A DNA stretch of 60,000 bases. Source: Antedon mediterranea (lineage: Eukaryota > Echinodermata > Crinoidea > Comatulida > Antedonidae). The notes beneath the pieces are model-generated. The model had not been told where the DNA came from. It worked only from the letters and a program-made list of their open reading frames with translations, and did not search any database. The stretch is from contig NC_092675.1 of NCBI RefSeq assembly GCF_964355755.1, forward strand, positions 30,282,912 to 30,342,911, given 5' to 3'. The position numbers and the translations under genes were made by a program. This document shows, piece by piece, positions 11,003-22,700 of this stretch. The number at the start of each line of letters is the position of its first letter. Position 1 is the first letter of the stretch.

Positions 11003-13974
11003 CCCATTATTCGTCTCTGCGCATGTTTATTATGCAATAGTAACCATTTATGTCAAAATATAAAAGGGTCGAAAATCGGCCATTTTTCGAAAATTTCCCT
11101 GTAGTATAGTACAGGGATTTTTCAAAAAATGGCAAATTTTGGACCTTTTTATTTTTCAATAAAACTGGTTACTATAGCACAATTGACATGCGCAGAACCC
11201 ATTATTCGCCTCTGCGCATGTGTATTATGCTATAGTAACCATTTATGTCAAAACTGGTTACTATAGCACAATTGACATGTGCAGAACCCATTATTCGTCT
11301 CTGCGCATGTTTATTATCCAATAGTAACCATTTATGTCAAAAAATAAAAGGGTCAAAAATCGGCCATTTTTCAAAAATTTCCCTGTACTATAGTACAGGG
11401 ATTTTTTAAAAAATGGCAAATTTTCGACCTTTTTATTTTTCGATAAAACTGGTTACTATAGCACAATTGACATGCGCAGAACCCATTATTCGTCTCTGCG
11501 CATGTTTATTATGCAATACTAACCATTTATGTGAAAAAATAAAAGAGTCGAAAATTGGCAATTTTTCGAAAATTTCCCTGTAGTATAGTACAGGGATTTT
11601 TCAAAAAATGGCAAATTTTCGACCTTTATATTTTTCAATAAAACTGGTTACTATAGCACAATTGACATGCGCAGAACCCATTATTCGTCTCTGTGCATGT
11701 TTATTATGCAATACTAACCATTTATGTGAAAAAATAAAAGAGTCGAAAATCGGCAATTTTTCGAAAATTTCTCTGTAGTATAGTACAGGGATTTTTAAAA
11801 AAATGGCAAATTTTCGACCTTTTTATTTTTCGATAAAACTGGTTACTATAGCACAATTGACATGCGCAGAACCCATTATTCGCCTCTGCGCATGTTTATT
11901 ATGCTATAGTAACCATTAATGTAAAAACTGGTTACTATAGCACAATTGACATGTGCAGAACCCATTATTCGTCTCTGTGCATGTTTATTATCCAATAGTA
12001 ACCATTTATGTCAAAAAATAAAAGGGTCGAAAATCGGCCATTTTTCAAAAATTTCCCTGTACAGGGATTTTTCAAAAAATGGCAAATTTTCGACCTTTTT
12101 ATTTTTCGATAAAACTGGTTACTATAGCACAATTGACATGCGCAGAACCCATTATTCGCCTCTGCGCATGTTTATTATGCTATAGTAACCATGAATGTCA
12201 AAACTGGTTACTATAGCACAATTGACATGCACAGAACCCATTATTCGTCTCTTCACATGTTTATTATGCAATAGTAACCATTTATGTCAAAAAATAAAAG
12301 GGTCGAAAATCAGCAATTTTTCGAAAATTTCCCTGTACTATAGTACAGGGATTTTTCACAAAATGGCAAATTTTCAACCTTTTTATTTTTCGATAAAACT
12401 GGTTACTATAGCACAATTGACATGCGCAGAACCCATTATTCGCCTCTGCGCATGTTTATTATGCAATAGTAACCATTTATGTCAAAAAATAAAAGGGTCG
12501 AAAATCGGCAATTTTTCGAAAATTTACCTGTACTATATATAGTACAGGGATTTTTCAAAAAATTGCAAATTTTCGACCTTTTTATTTTTCGATAAAACTG
12601 GTTACTATAGCACAATTGACATGCGCAGAACCCATTATTCGCCTCTGCGCATGTTTATTATGCTATAGTAACCATTTATGTCAAAACTGGTTACTATAGC
12701 ACAATTGACATGTGCAGAACCCATTATTCGTCTCTGCGCATGTTTATTATCCAATAGTAACCATTTATGTCAAAAAATAAAAGGGTCGAAAATCGGCCAT
12801 TTTTCAAAAATTTCCCTGTACTATAGTACAGGGATTTTTAAAAAAATGGCAAATTTTTGACCTTTTTATTTTTCGATAAAACTGGTTACTATAGCACAAT
12901 TGACATGCGCAGAACCCATTATTCGTCTCTGCGTATGTTTATTATGCAATACTAACCATTTATGTGAAAAAATAAAAGAGTCGAAAATCGGCAATTTTTC
13001 GAAAATTTCCCTGTAGTATAGTACAGGGATTTTTCAAAAAATGGCAAATTTTCGACCTTTTTATTTTTCAATAAAACTGGTTACTATAGCACAATTGACA
13101 TGCGCAGAACCCATTATTCGTCTCTGCGCATGTTTATTATGCAATACTAACCATTTATGTGAAAAAATAAAAGAGTCGAAAATCGGCAATTTTTCGAAAA
13201 TTTCCCTGTAGTATAGTACAGGGATTTTTAAAAAAATGGCAAATTTTCGACCGTTTTATTTTTCGATAAAACTGGTTACTATAGCACAATTGACATGCGC
13301 AGAACCCATTATTCGTCTCTGCGCATGTTTATTATGCAATAGTAACCATTTATGTCAAAAAATAAAAGGGTCGAAAATCAGCAATTTTTCGAAAATTTCC
13401 CTGTACTATAGTACAGGGATTTTTAAAAAAATGGCAAATTTTTGACCTTTTTATTTTTCGATAAAACTGGTTACTATAGCACAATTGACATGCGCAGAAC
13501 CCATTATTCGTCTCTGCGTATGTTTATTATGCAATACTAACCATTTATGTGAAAAAATAAAAGAGTCGAAAATCGGCAATTTTTCGAAAATTTCCCTGTA
13601 GTATAGTACAGGGATTTTTCAAAAAATGGCAAATTTTCGACCTTTTTATTTTTCAATAAAACTGGTTACTATAGCACAATTGACATGCGCAGAACCCATT
13701 ATTCGTCTCTGCGCATGTTTATTATGCAATACTAACCATTTATGTGAAAAAATAAAAGAGTCGAAAATCGGCAATTTTTCGAAAATTTCCCTGTAGTATA
13801 GTACAGGGATTTTTAAAAAAATGGCAAATTTTCGACCGTTTTATTTTTCGATAAAACTGGTTACTATAGCACAATTGACATGCGCAGAACCCATTATTCG
13901 TCTCTGCGCATGTTTATTATGCAATAGTAACCATTTATGTCAAAAAATAAAAGGGTCGAAAATCGGCCATTTTT
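11003..13974. repeat. Palindrome-rich satellite, 195-bp monomer with a 586-bp higher-order unit
   Basis: About 17 copies of a unit starting GGTTACTATAGCACAATTG. Starts are at roughly 11166, 11256, 11451, 11647, 11840, 11928, 12117, 12206, 12408, 12599, 12689, 12884, 13079, 13275, 13470, 13665 and 13860, so most steps are about 195 bp and a few about 90 bp. Each full unit contains two imperfect palindromes. D1 runs from GGTTACTAT to ATAGTAACC with inner arms CATGCGCAGA/TCTGCGCATG. D2 runs from GGTCGAAAAT to ATTTTCGACC, centred on CCCTGTACTATAGTACAGGG. The 90-bp steps are units that lack D2. Diagnostic variants recur 586 bp apart (three monomers). Open frames inside it are by-products of the repeat. 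Confidence 0.95.
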
Positions 13975-15396
13975 ACTAACAGTATGGTGATTGAAATACA
14001 GAAATAGTTGAGAAATATGGATATGTTTTATTGCAGCAATTAATATTATGTACAATACAAATATACAGATCATTTCAAAATATATGTTATATTACATTCA
14101 ATTTCTAATTACAATGCAAATGTATGAAATTCAAATTAGCACCAAAGTGTTTATACGTACTGTGTATATTACAACAAATATATAAAACAAACTGAATATG
14201 CACTCAGCTATTTTAGCTGCTTGCTTAACCTAATTTACAAGCTGCTAAATAAACATACTATTACAGAACGATCCATTCTTGAACATAACATTAAATTGGA
14301 CCAATTCTTAATGGTGGATCATAATTTTTGGATGAAAATAAATCTAAATGTAGATATAGTCTTATATTATGTGGTAATTAATATACTTGTTTGTTTAATA
14401 TCATTTAAATAAAATAACTATTATTACCATCCCATGCTCAAGTATATAATCACACCCCTTAATTAAGGTTTAACAAAAGCTAATTGTTAATGCATTCTGA
14501 ATATAATGACATGTTACTGTTACTAAAACATGAAAACATTTTCTATCCTGCTTGACATTTCAAAATAATAATATTGATAGTAATCAATTGTAATCAGAAA
14601 TTGATAAAACAAAATATAATTAATTATAATATCATTACTTCTTCTTTGATGCATAAATATTGCAAATTTACATTTTTTACAATTATGGAATGATACAGTA
14701 AATACAGTAAATAGAAGCAGGGAAGAGTTAAATTACTAATTAATAATTAATTAAGTAATTTAACTTTTCCCTGATAGAAGGTAGCTCTGTGTTTAAAGGG
14801 TAGATCCTGCGTGTATTATAAAATACAAATAAAATATCAGTAAAAGTTAATGCTCGTTCTGCTTGACCGCTGTCCAAAAATAATACAAGTAGGGTTATTA
14901 TAATTGTTTAAATGTTATAACCAACAGATTTTTTATACACGGAGCTATATCAAAGAATAACGCATCTATATAACAATCTATTGCTGGGACTTGTGGCTTG
15001 CGAGTTATAAAGCTGTATTCACTCTTTAGAAGCCCAAGACGTTGTTTGTCAAACAAATAAATGAATTAAATGAAATCTACATGCTTAAATTAAAAATATA
15101 ATACAAATCAACCTAATAAAAAATATAAAAATGGCATAAATGAATCAATATTAAGTAAATTCTGCAACAACTACCGTACCACTACAGATTGCTGTTTGCA
15201 TAGAATTATTAGTAATACCTTGCATACTGTAGGTTTTGGTTTTACAAGATTTATTATTATTATTATTATGTGTATCAAGAAACATAACTTATCAAATAGT
15301 AATAACACTGAAGTAAAGTTAGTGCTATTTTACAAATAATAGTAATCCTTCAGTATCAGAATTAGTATTGTGTAGTGGCCTATCACTGTGGACAGA
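13975..15396. other. Intergenic DNA between satellite and 71-bp array
   Basis: AT-rich, no gene recognised. It contains the palindromic micro-element annotated separately and a short (ATT)n tract near 15250-15266. Confidence 0.4.
14718..14773. mobile_element. 56-bp palindromic micro-element with 7-bp target duplication (copy 1)
   Basis: The element begins CAGGGAAGAGTTAAATTACT and ends AGTAATTTAACTTTTCCCTG; the two halves are almost completely complementary. It is bracketed by ATAGAAG at 14711-14717 and again at 14774-14780. The termini match those of the 42-bp element at 32934-32975. The CAGGG start recalls hAT-type termini, but the duplication is 7 bp in both copies rather than 8. Confidence 0.85.
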
Positions 15397-15835
15397 GGCC
15401 CCTGGTTTAGCACTCCTAAAAAGCCCTCCAATGCTGGAATGTTGCATTGGACTGCTCATGCTCTGGGCCCCTGGTTTAGCACTCCTAAGAAGCCCTCCAA
15501 TGCTGGGTTAGTTCCAGTTGGACTGCTCATGCTCTGGGCCCCTGGTTTAGCACTCCTAAGAAGCCCTCCAATGCTGGGTTAGTTCCAGTTGGACTGCTCA
15601 TGCTCTGGGCCCCTGGTTTAGCACTCCTAAGAAGCCCTCCAATGCTGGGTTAGTTCCAGTTGGACTGCTCATGCTCTGGGCCCCTGGTTTAGCACTCTTA
15701 AGGAACCCTCCAATGCTGGGTAGTTGCATTGGACTGCTCATGCTCTAAGGGCCCCTGGTTTAGCACTCCTAAGGAGCCCTCCAATGTTGGGTAGTTGCAT
15801 TGGACTGCTCATGCTCTAGGGCTCCTGGGTTTTCC
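15397..15835. repeat. 71-bp tandem repeat, about six copies
   Basis: Units begin GGCCCCTGGTTTAGCACTC and contain CCCTCCAATGCTGGG and GGACTGCTCATGCTCT. The middle three copies are nearly identical; the outer ones carry a GTTGCATTGG variant. The array ends 141 bp from the CPLANE1 stop codon (- strand), so it may be transcribed as part of that gene's 3' UTR. Confidence 0.95.
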
Positions 15836-15976
15836 AGTGAGCGCTCATAGCTGTTACTCCACTCAGCAAGAGCATATCATTGACAACATTGTACTTATTA
15901 AACCAATAATTCGTGCTGACAGCATCGAAACATGAACACTTGTTTGTATGAAAAATATGTAATTTCAGAACAAAGT

Positions 15977-16787
15977 TTACTTGACATCTGCAATCATTTT
16001 GTCGATGGCATCCCACTCAATACTGACAAAGCTTCCACTATTAACAGACGCAATTTCTTCAAGTTCTCTGATGTTGACAGAAGTGGTGTAGTCACTGAAC
16101 TCATCATCCAGGTAAAGGCCAGCAAGGTCATCATCTGATGGATAACCACTCGTTAAAATCTGAAGGAAAAAAATTACAGATTGAAATGGGTTACAACAAT
16201 AAGTCATTCTTAAAAGTGGTATGGATGTGGATTCTACAGAAGGTGCAATAAAGCAATGAATGAACTGCCATAGACTATCACCAGATTCTCAACTAACTGT
16301 ATCACAGAATTTGACCATGTTTATATTGCTGACATCTGACAGGAACGAAAATGTCAATACTAGTGTTACATTCATTTGAATGATGGATGGAACTAAAACC
16401 AGGATTGCACCTTGATTGGTCCTAACATTCTCAATATCGTCCAGTGCCTGCCTTGACCAGAAGAAAGGCAATGGCCAATACGTCTGAGGCAGATACTAGA
16501 TACTGTACAAATTATAGATACAGCTACTTATTTGCTAAATTAAAATGCTGGTAGATTTAAAAGGGTAAACAAATATATTGTAATAATACTTGCCCCAGCC
16601 ATGCTATCGTCATTGTCATCACCAAGAATATTTCTGATACTGTCAGATAGGGTCCATGGACTACCCTCACTCACTGATTGGTCATCAAAGTCAGGTGTTC
16701 TCTGCTCTAAATAGGGATGATGACGAGAAGATGGTGTCCGCAGAGGGGCTGCTTTGTAAGCCTTATAAGTTCCTTTTGGTACAGGTT
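15977..16787 (-). CDS. CPLANE1: CPLANE1 last two exons, joined by a GC-AG intron
   Basis: Exon 16594-16787 reads EPVPKGTYKAYKAAPLRTP through NILGDDNDDSMAG. Exon 15977-16159 begins ILTSGYPSDDDLAGLYLDDE and ends SIEWDAIDKMIADVK-stop. The only nearby GT donor (16589/16588) would leave phase 1 and put the last exon out of frame. The donor GG|GCAAGT, with its GC at 16593-16592, gives phase 0 and restores the frame. GCAAGT is the standard consensus of GC-AG introns. The WDAI..M end agrees with the human C-terminus as I remember it. Confidence 0.88.
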
Positions 16788-19700
16788 CTGAGAAATAGAA
16801 TGCAATATACTTAATTCATGTCAAGTTTCATAAATATTTTCCAATGAAACAAGTGTGATAGCACACTAACAAATAATGTACTTTAAATGTAAAAAAAACC
16901 ATGATCATACCATATACTGCTTGGTAATGGCTTGTGGTAGCCCCTTCATTTGACAGTTTCAACCGGTTGACATATGTAGATCCCAAGTTCTCTTTTGGTT
17001 TATATGGTAATCCCAACCTAGGCTGAGGACTCACAACAGATTCTCTTGGTCTAAAAGTACCAGACATAGATAGTTGAGCCAATCTTTCTGTGTAAGGTGT
17101 TGATGATCTTGGTTTGCTCTCTGCTTTTAGGCCTCGTCTTTCTACTTGTTGTTTTCTTGTTTCAAGCGTTACAGTTTCAGCTAAACCTATTAATAATAAT
17201 AACATAATAACATGTCATTCTTATATAACACTTCACATTATTACCCCCGTTATTTTTGGACCAAAAATGAATGGAAAAATACTTCCACAATGCAGCCTTA
17301 GCGCAATTGTACTTTGACCGTACCAGATATTCATTTGTACACTTGGGTGGAGAGAGGCAAACATAAGTGTCTTGGCTAAGGACACAAGCAATGCACGAGC
17401 GATGGACTTGAACTCTTGATCTCATAATCAGTATTCCAACATCCAACACATTGTGCTATACACCCTTACTTATTAATGTAGAATATATTTTAAAATATAG
17501 CAAAATAGATATAAGTACATTTGAATTGTAATAAATATATTACATTTGAATTGTGGAGTGAGTGGCCGAGCGGTTAAGACAGTGGAACCGTAATCACGTA
17601 GCCATAACATCGGCAGGGGTTCGAGGCTCACTCACTCCATGGTTCTGGTGGTAGAACGAGTCTTCTCGGATAAGGACTATAAACCGTAGGTCCAGTGTAC
17701 ACAACTTGCTCGTGTGCACTTTAAAGAACCTAGTACATCTTTCGAGATGAGTAGGGGGTTACCCCGGTGTATTAGTACGTCACAGCCACTGATCACCAAC
17801 TGGGCCCTCTGGGAGATCAGTCATTGACTGAAGAGGTCACCCAGTATAAAGATAAAACAAACAAACAATTGTAATAAAAAACAAAGGCAAATACTAACCT
17901 GCAGGACGAGGTTTGATGGGTGTGCGTGTTCTCATGCCTGTCGGTCTATTTGACCTCTCCTTCATGTCTTGTAACCTTTTGGTGTATGGCTTAGGATATC
18001 TTGGAGACCGTCTCTCATTCACCTTTGACATTCCTGGAAGTCGCTTCGTACCTGGATGGTCAACAAAATCAGAATCTAACAAATAAATGTTAACTTGACT
18101 TGGGATGTCATATTTCATGCAGGTCCTGTCTATTAATTTAATACAAAAAATTCTCTTCCCAACAATTATTTAGTAATTTTTTGAAGACGAAAAAATTGAC
18201 AAAATCCAAGCAAGTATTTATTAAGATAATTAAGTTTTTCTGAAAAAAAGGCTAAACTTTTCATGAGAATAAACCATAAATTAACATTAATATAATGTTT
18301 GCTGCCCTCACCATACAACCTCTGTTGTCCTTTCAAACTATGACCATTATTTGCTGGCATTTTACTTTCTTTCTTTACTGCAGTACTGTCTTTCTTCAGA
18401 TTCTGCAACATCTCTGTATATGTCTTTGCCGTTCTTGGCACGACATGTCCTTTCCTGGTGACTGATGGCCTTTGAACTTTGACCAATGCAGTAAACGGCT
18501 TTGGTTTATACATGACTGGAGCAACAGGTTGTTTTTCGTTTTCTTTATCGGTTTCTTTGACATCTTGATCATCACTCGAGCTACTTGGATCGCTAACTTT
18601 CCCTAATTCTTTCAACATCTTTCTCTCCAGTATCATCTGGAGAGATGGCTTTCTCTCACTTGATCTTTGGAGTGGCACACCTCTTTCAAAGCTTTCACGA
18701 AGCTTCATGTAATGCTGCGGGTCAATTTTAGAGCTACGTTTATCATTTTCCTCCGATTCAACATTTTTATATGTTTTATGCGTCTTTTTGGTTTGTAGCT
18801 TTGACGTTGCTCTGACTGGCTTAGCAAGTGTCTTAGGTGGCACTTTCTTTACGTTAGACTCTGGTGAGTTTTTAGTCACTTCTTTCACTTGTGATTGTTG
18901 TGTAAATAATTGGTCCATCAAACTCTTTGCATGTTTTACTCTATCATCATAATCTTCCTCTTCTTTGGTTCTGAAAATAAATAAATAAAATAAATAATAT
19001 TGTTACCTTTAACAAATTTGTCCAACGCTAACTCATGGAGAGAACACCTGGATTGTAGACTTTTGATATTTGTGATTTTATATAGATTTGTATTTTGTAT
19101 GTATATTTTTATTATCTCTGCAGTGTATATAAAAGAAATTTCTGATGTATTTTTTTATATTGGACCAAATAAAGAATAATAATAATAACAAATACAATGT
19201 GGTGTTTTGATTGTTTAACATAAATTAGCAAACGATAAAGTTTACTTACTTTCTCTTGTTCTCTCTTTCCAATTCTGTCTTCTTCAACTCCTTTAAAGTG
19301 GACTGTAGAAGAAAAAAATATAATACTATTAGCATTTTGTAAAGCACACTTGTTGAGTTTGTGCACTCTTTGTGTTCATAATCAGTGTACCATGTTCCGC
19401 ATACCTGGCTCAGCCTATATATTGTGCCAGTTCTGCGGTACATTTCATTTCAAAACCAGAGCTGCACTGACGAGATCTAATAAGATCAAAACAGTACTGT
19501 CTGCAGATTGGATATTTAATATATTATATTAAAAAACATTACGTAATAAAAGCGAATAATTGCAAAAGTGCAAAAAAATGTATTTTTGTTTTCATTTGCA
19601 AACCTGGCATGATAAAATTGAAAATAAATGTTGCTATTTTAATTAAATCTACTGAAGTAATCTTACAGTGTGTTTTGTTTTAAATGGTGTTTTCTCTGCT

Positions 19701-22700
19701 TCTCTTAATTCACCAAGCTTGCTGCGATATTCGTCAAAAGCTTTTTCTCTTTTCTTTTTTGTCCATTTTTTTAATTCCTTTTGTTGTTGTTGAGTTCTCT
19801 TTGATGGTTGTACTGATGATGGCCATGCTTCTTGGTCTTCTTCTTCATCTCCTGGTGTTTTTAGCAGCTCTCTAATTTGCTGGGAATTTAAACTTGTAAA
19901 ATCCAAATCGTCAATCTCCTCAAACTTTGTTTTTCTGAAATAAAAAAAAAAAAGTTTTGTTTTATCAATATAAATTAATGAATCGAGATGTGAATTCAGT
20001 AAACCTTCAGTTGGTGTTGCACGCTATTGATTAAATATAACTTATGTTACAGAAAACTTGTGTTACGTTTGCCTGATTATAGTTTGGACTGTTTGAAAAA
20101 CATTTTGTTTTAGAGTTAAGTTGGGTGATATTGTTATTACATTACAAAGATGTCTACTGTAATGAAAAGGAGGTATTTGTGTTTTTGCAATAAGAGGTCC
20201 TCCTACGAGGAAATGAAATAGGATTAAAACCGAAGCATAATCTGCATGTTCTCTTTTAAATACTACTAAACTTATATAAAAGGAATTATGGTATCTTTAT
20301 ATCGTTTACTCTTGCAATACTTACTGCTTTAAGACCTTTTGTCTTGCAGCTTCCTGTTGTCTCTTAGTAATTCCCAGGTCAGTGGCATCCAGGTCACCAT
20401 CGGCTATGACCTCTGCAATGATGTCACTTACTCCAGTTATGCCCAATATTCCTAAAGTGTTGTCACCATCGTTAGTACTCATATCCGTTAGACTAGTAAA
20501 TAGAACCATACAATAATTATTCATACAATAATAACAATGTCAAATGATGTGAAATAAAAATAACTATGTTGATACTGTACTCATATTTCTTCCAGATTTA
20601 AAGGTTTCATGATGTCCAGCAATAAAACAATATTTTGATTGGAAGAAATTTGTTATGCCATAAATATGGAAAGATAAATATACATATACAAACCTGTTTG
20701 CATCTGACTTGTCACTTTCCTCATCCAATATGCTTTCATTTTTCCCCTCTTTAACTTTTTCATCTACAGATGTTGATTGTTTCTCTTCTTTCTTGTCAAA
20801 ACTGCTTACTTGTAACATCTCCACTCCCTTCTCTGGTTTATCCACAACTATAGTTGTTCGTTTCTCAATATTTGGTGCTAAAAAGTCTGTCATATTTTCA
20901 ACATTCTTCATCAGCTGCAAAAAAAATAAACATGAACACATTCATAAAGACGTAACTGAATAGGAACACCGAAAACATACAAAAAACCAAACATTATAGA
21001 AAGAAATGCATGTGAAGATAATCCTAATCACATTATTGAGGTGATGCGTTACTGAAATAAAAAGTAGACAGAGAACATGAGGTGTTATGATCATCATACT
21101 AAACCACAAAATTATATACTTAAACAGTGAGAATTAAGATATCTGACTTTAAATTAAATTAAAATTCAATTTAATTATAAAACATAATAATAAAATATGA
21201 TCGAATGGGTAAAAAAAAAACAGTACCACACAAAAAGGGTGAAATACAAACATAAAAAGGTTAAAACATGTATTTTTTGATTGTGCTAAAAGCCTGTTAC
21301 TTACTTTATTAGTTCCTTGTAATTCTTGCTCCATCTGTTTACTCATTTCATCAATCACTTTCAGTTGTTCATCCATCTCCATCAGCTGTATATTCATCCT
21401 CTTTTTGTAACCTTCTCTCTCTTCATCACTGATTGCTTTTATTCTTGAAAAATGTTCTCTGAAATAACAACACAAACAAAAGTAAAATAATAGTAACAAT
21501 CTTATCCAAGGGAGTTGTAACAACTCCCTACTTATCCTAATTGTTAATTAATTAAAATAGTTCTGCTTACACTTTTATTCTTCTTCTAGCAGCCAATAGT
21601 TCCTTAGTGAGCGGGTCTGGTCCAGCAGGTTTATCCTCATCCGGCACCTCACATGGCGATGCTAAGCCAGGCTCAACTTCCCGGTTCCTTAAGGCATTGT
21701 AATGCATAGATGCAATGGAAGGACTTGGAGATCTAGGCTTCACTTCTCCAGGAGAAATATGCACTTGTGTATTTTCTGCTTGCGGAATATCATCTAATAA
21801 TCTACTGCCCTCTAGGTCTACTACACTTATATAATTTCTTCCTGGTGGGGGAGCCTGAATATAGAAGAATCATTTATTATTCACATTCTATTTATTTGCT
21901 TATGAATATTCATTAAAATATTCACAATTTTAACAGTTGAACTTTGAACAACTTTGTATTCACTTTAGCATAGCTGTATTACCAGAGTTTTAGAGTTTAT
22001 CTCTCTCTATATATTGATAACATAAAAGAAGTTAAAATAGTTGTATGTAAATGTGCAAATGTTTTATTCCAGTAGTGATTTATATGTCTGTGTACACAAC
22101 ACACACACAAGGAAAAAAATACAAACATCACAGAAGCTGAAGGATAACATGACTTCTTTTTTAAAAACTCTACAATTCTTACTTCTGTATCAGGATCTGT
22201 GATTGTTGCTTGATTTTGAGAATCTCGTTCAAAGCGAAGTTTAAAGAAGATATCAGGAGCAAGTATCTTGCCAGCATTGTCAAGACCAGTCTTAGCAGTT
22301 GTGTATGCTGATATGGCATCATCTAAAAAGAAAATAATGATGAAAAAGGACAGATGAAAAAGAGAGTCAAGTAAAAGGGCATTCACACAGAGAAGTAAAA
22401 GGGCATTCACACAGAGAAGTAATTGTGTTAAATAGATATTAACTATGCAAATGTTTTAGCATTTTTTTTGTTCTTTCTGTTTGTTTTATATTATCTGTGA
22501 CTGTTATGCACAACAAATATTTAAAATGCTGCAATAAAAAACTGTATAATTTGTTACATACTAATTTCTGTTCCATCTTTATCAAGAACCAGTATGTTTT
22601 CCTCATCATCTGGTTGCTTGACCTTATCAAGATCAATTGATGTCCCAGCATTCTTCATTTCTGTTGCCATGGTTGCAACATCAACTCTTTCTACAGGTTT

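Noticed and set aside
11946-13445. Several plus-strand reading frames with repeated peptides (for example IIRLCACLLCNSNHLCQKIK)
   Set aside because: They arise from the 195-bp satellite; frames differ between units and there is no coding context.
15388-15582. Frame repeating PWFSTPKKPSNAG
   Set aside because: By-product of the 71-bp tandem repeat.
16289-16471. Minus-strand frame considered as an extra CPLANE1 exon to correct the phase before the last exon
   Set aside because: A GC-AG donor fixes the phase without it, and it lacks a convincing acceptor/donor pair with the needed length.
17555-17640. Apparent tRNA-Ser/Leu gene
   Set aside because: A and B boxes are good, but the anticodon and T arms fold poorly and a SINE body and A-rich tail follow.
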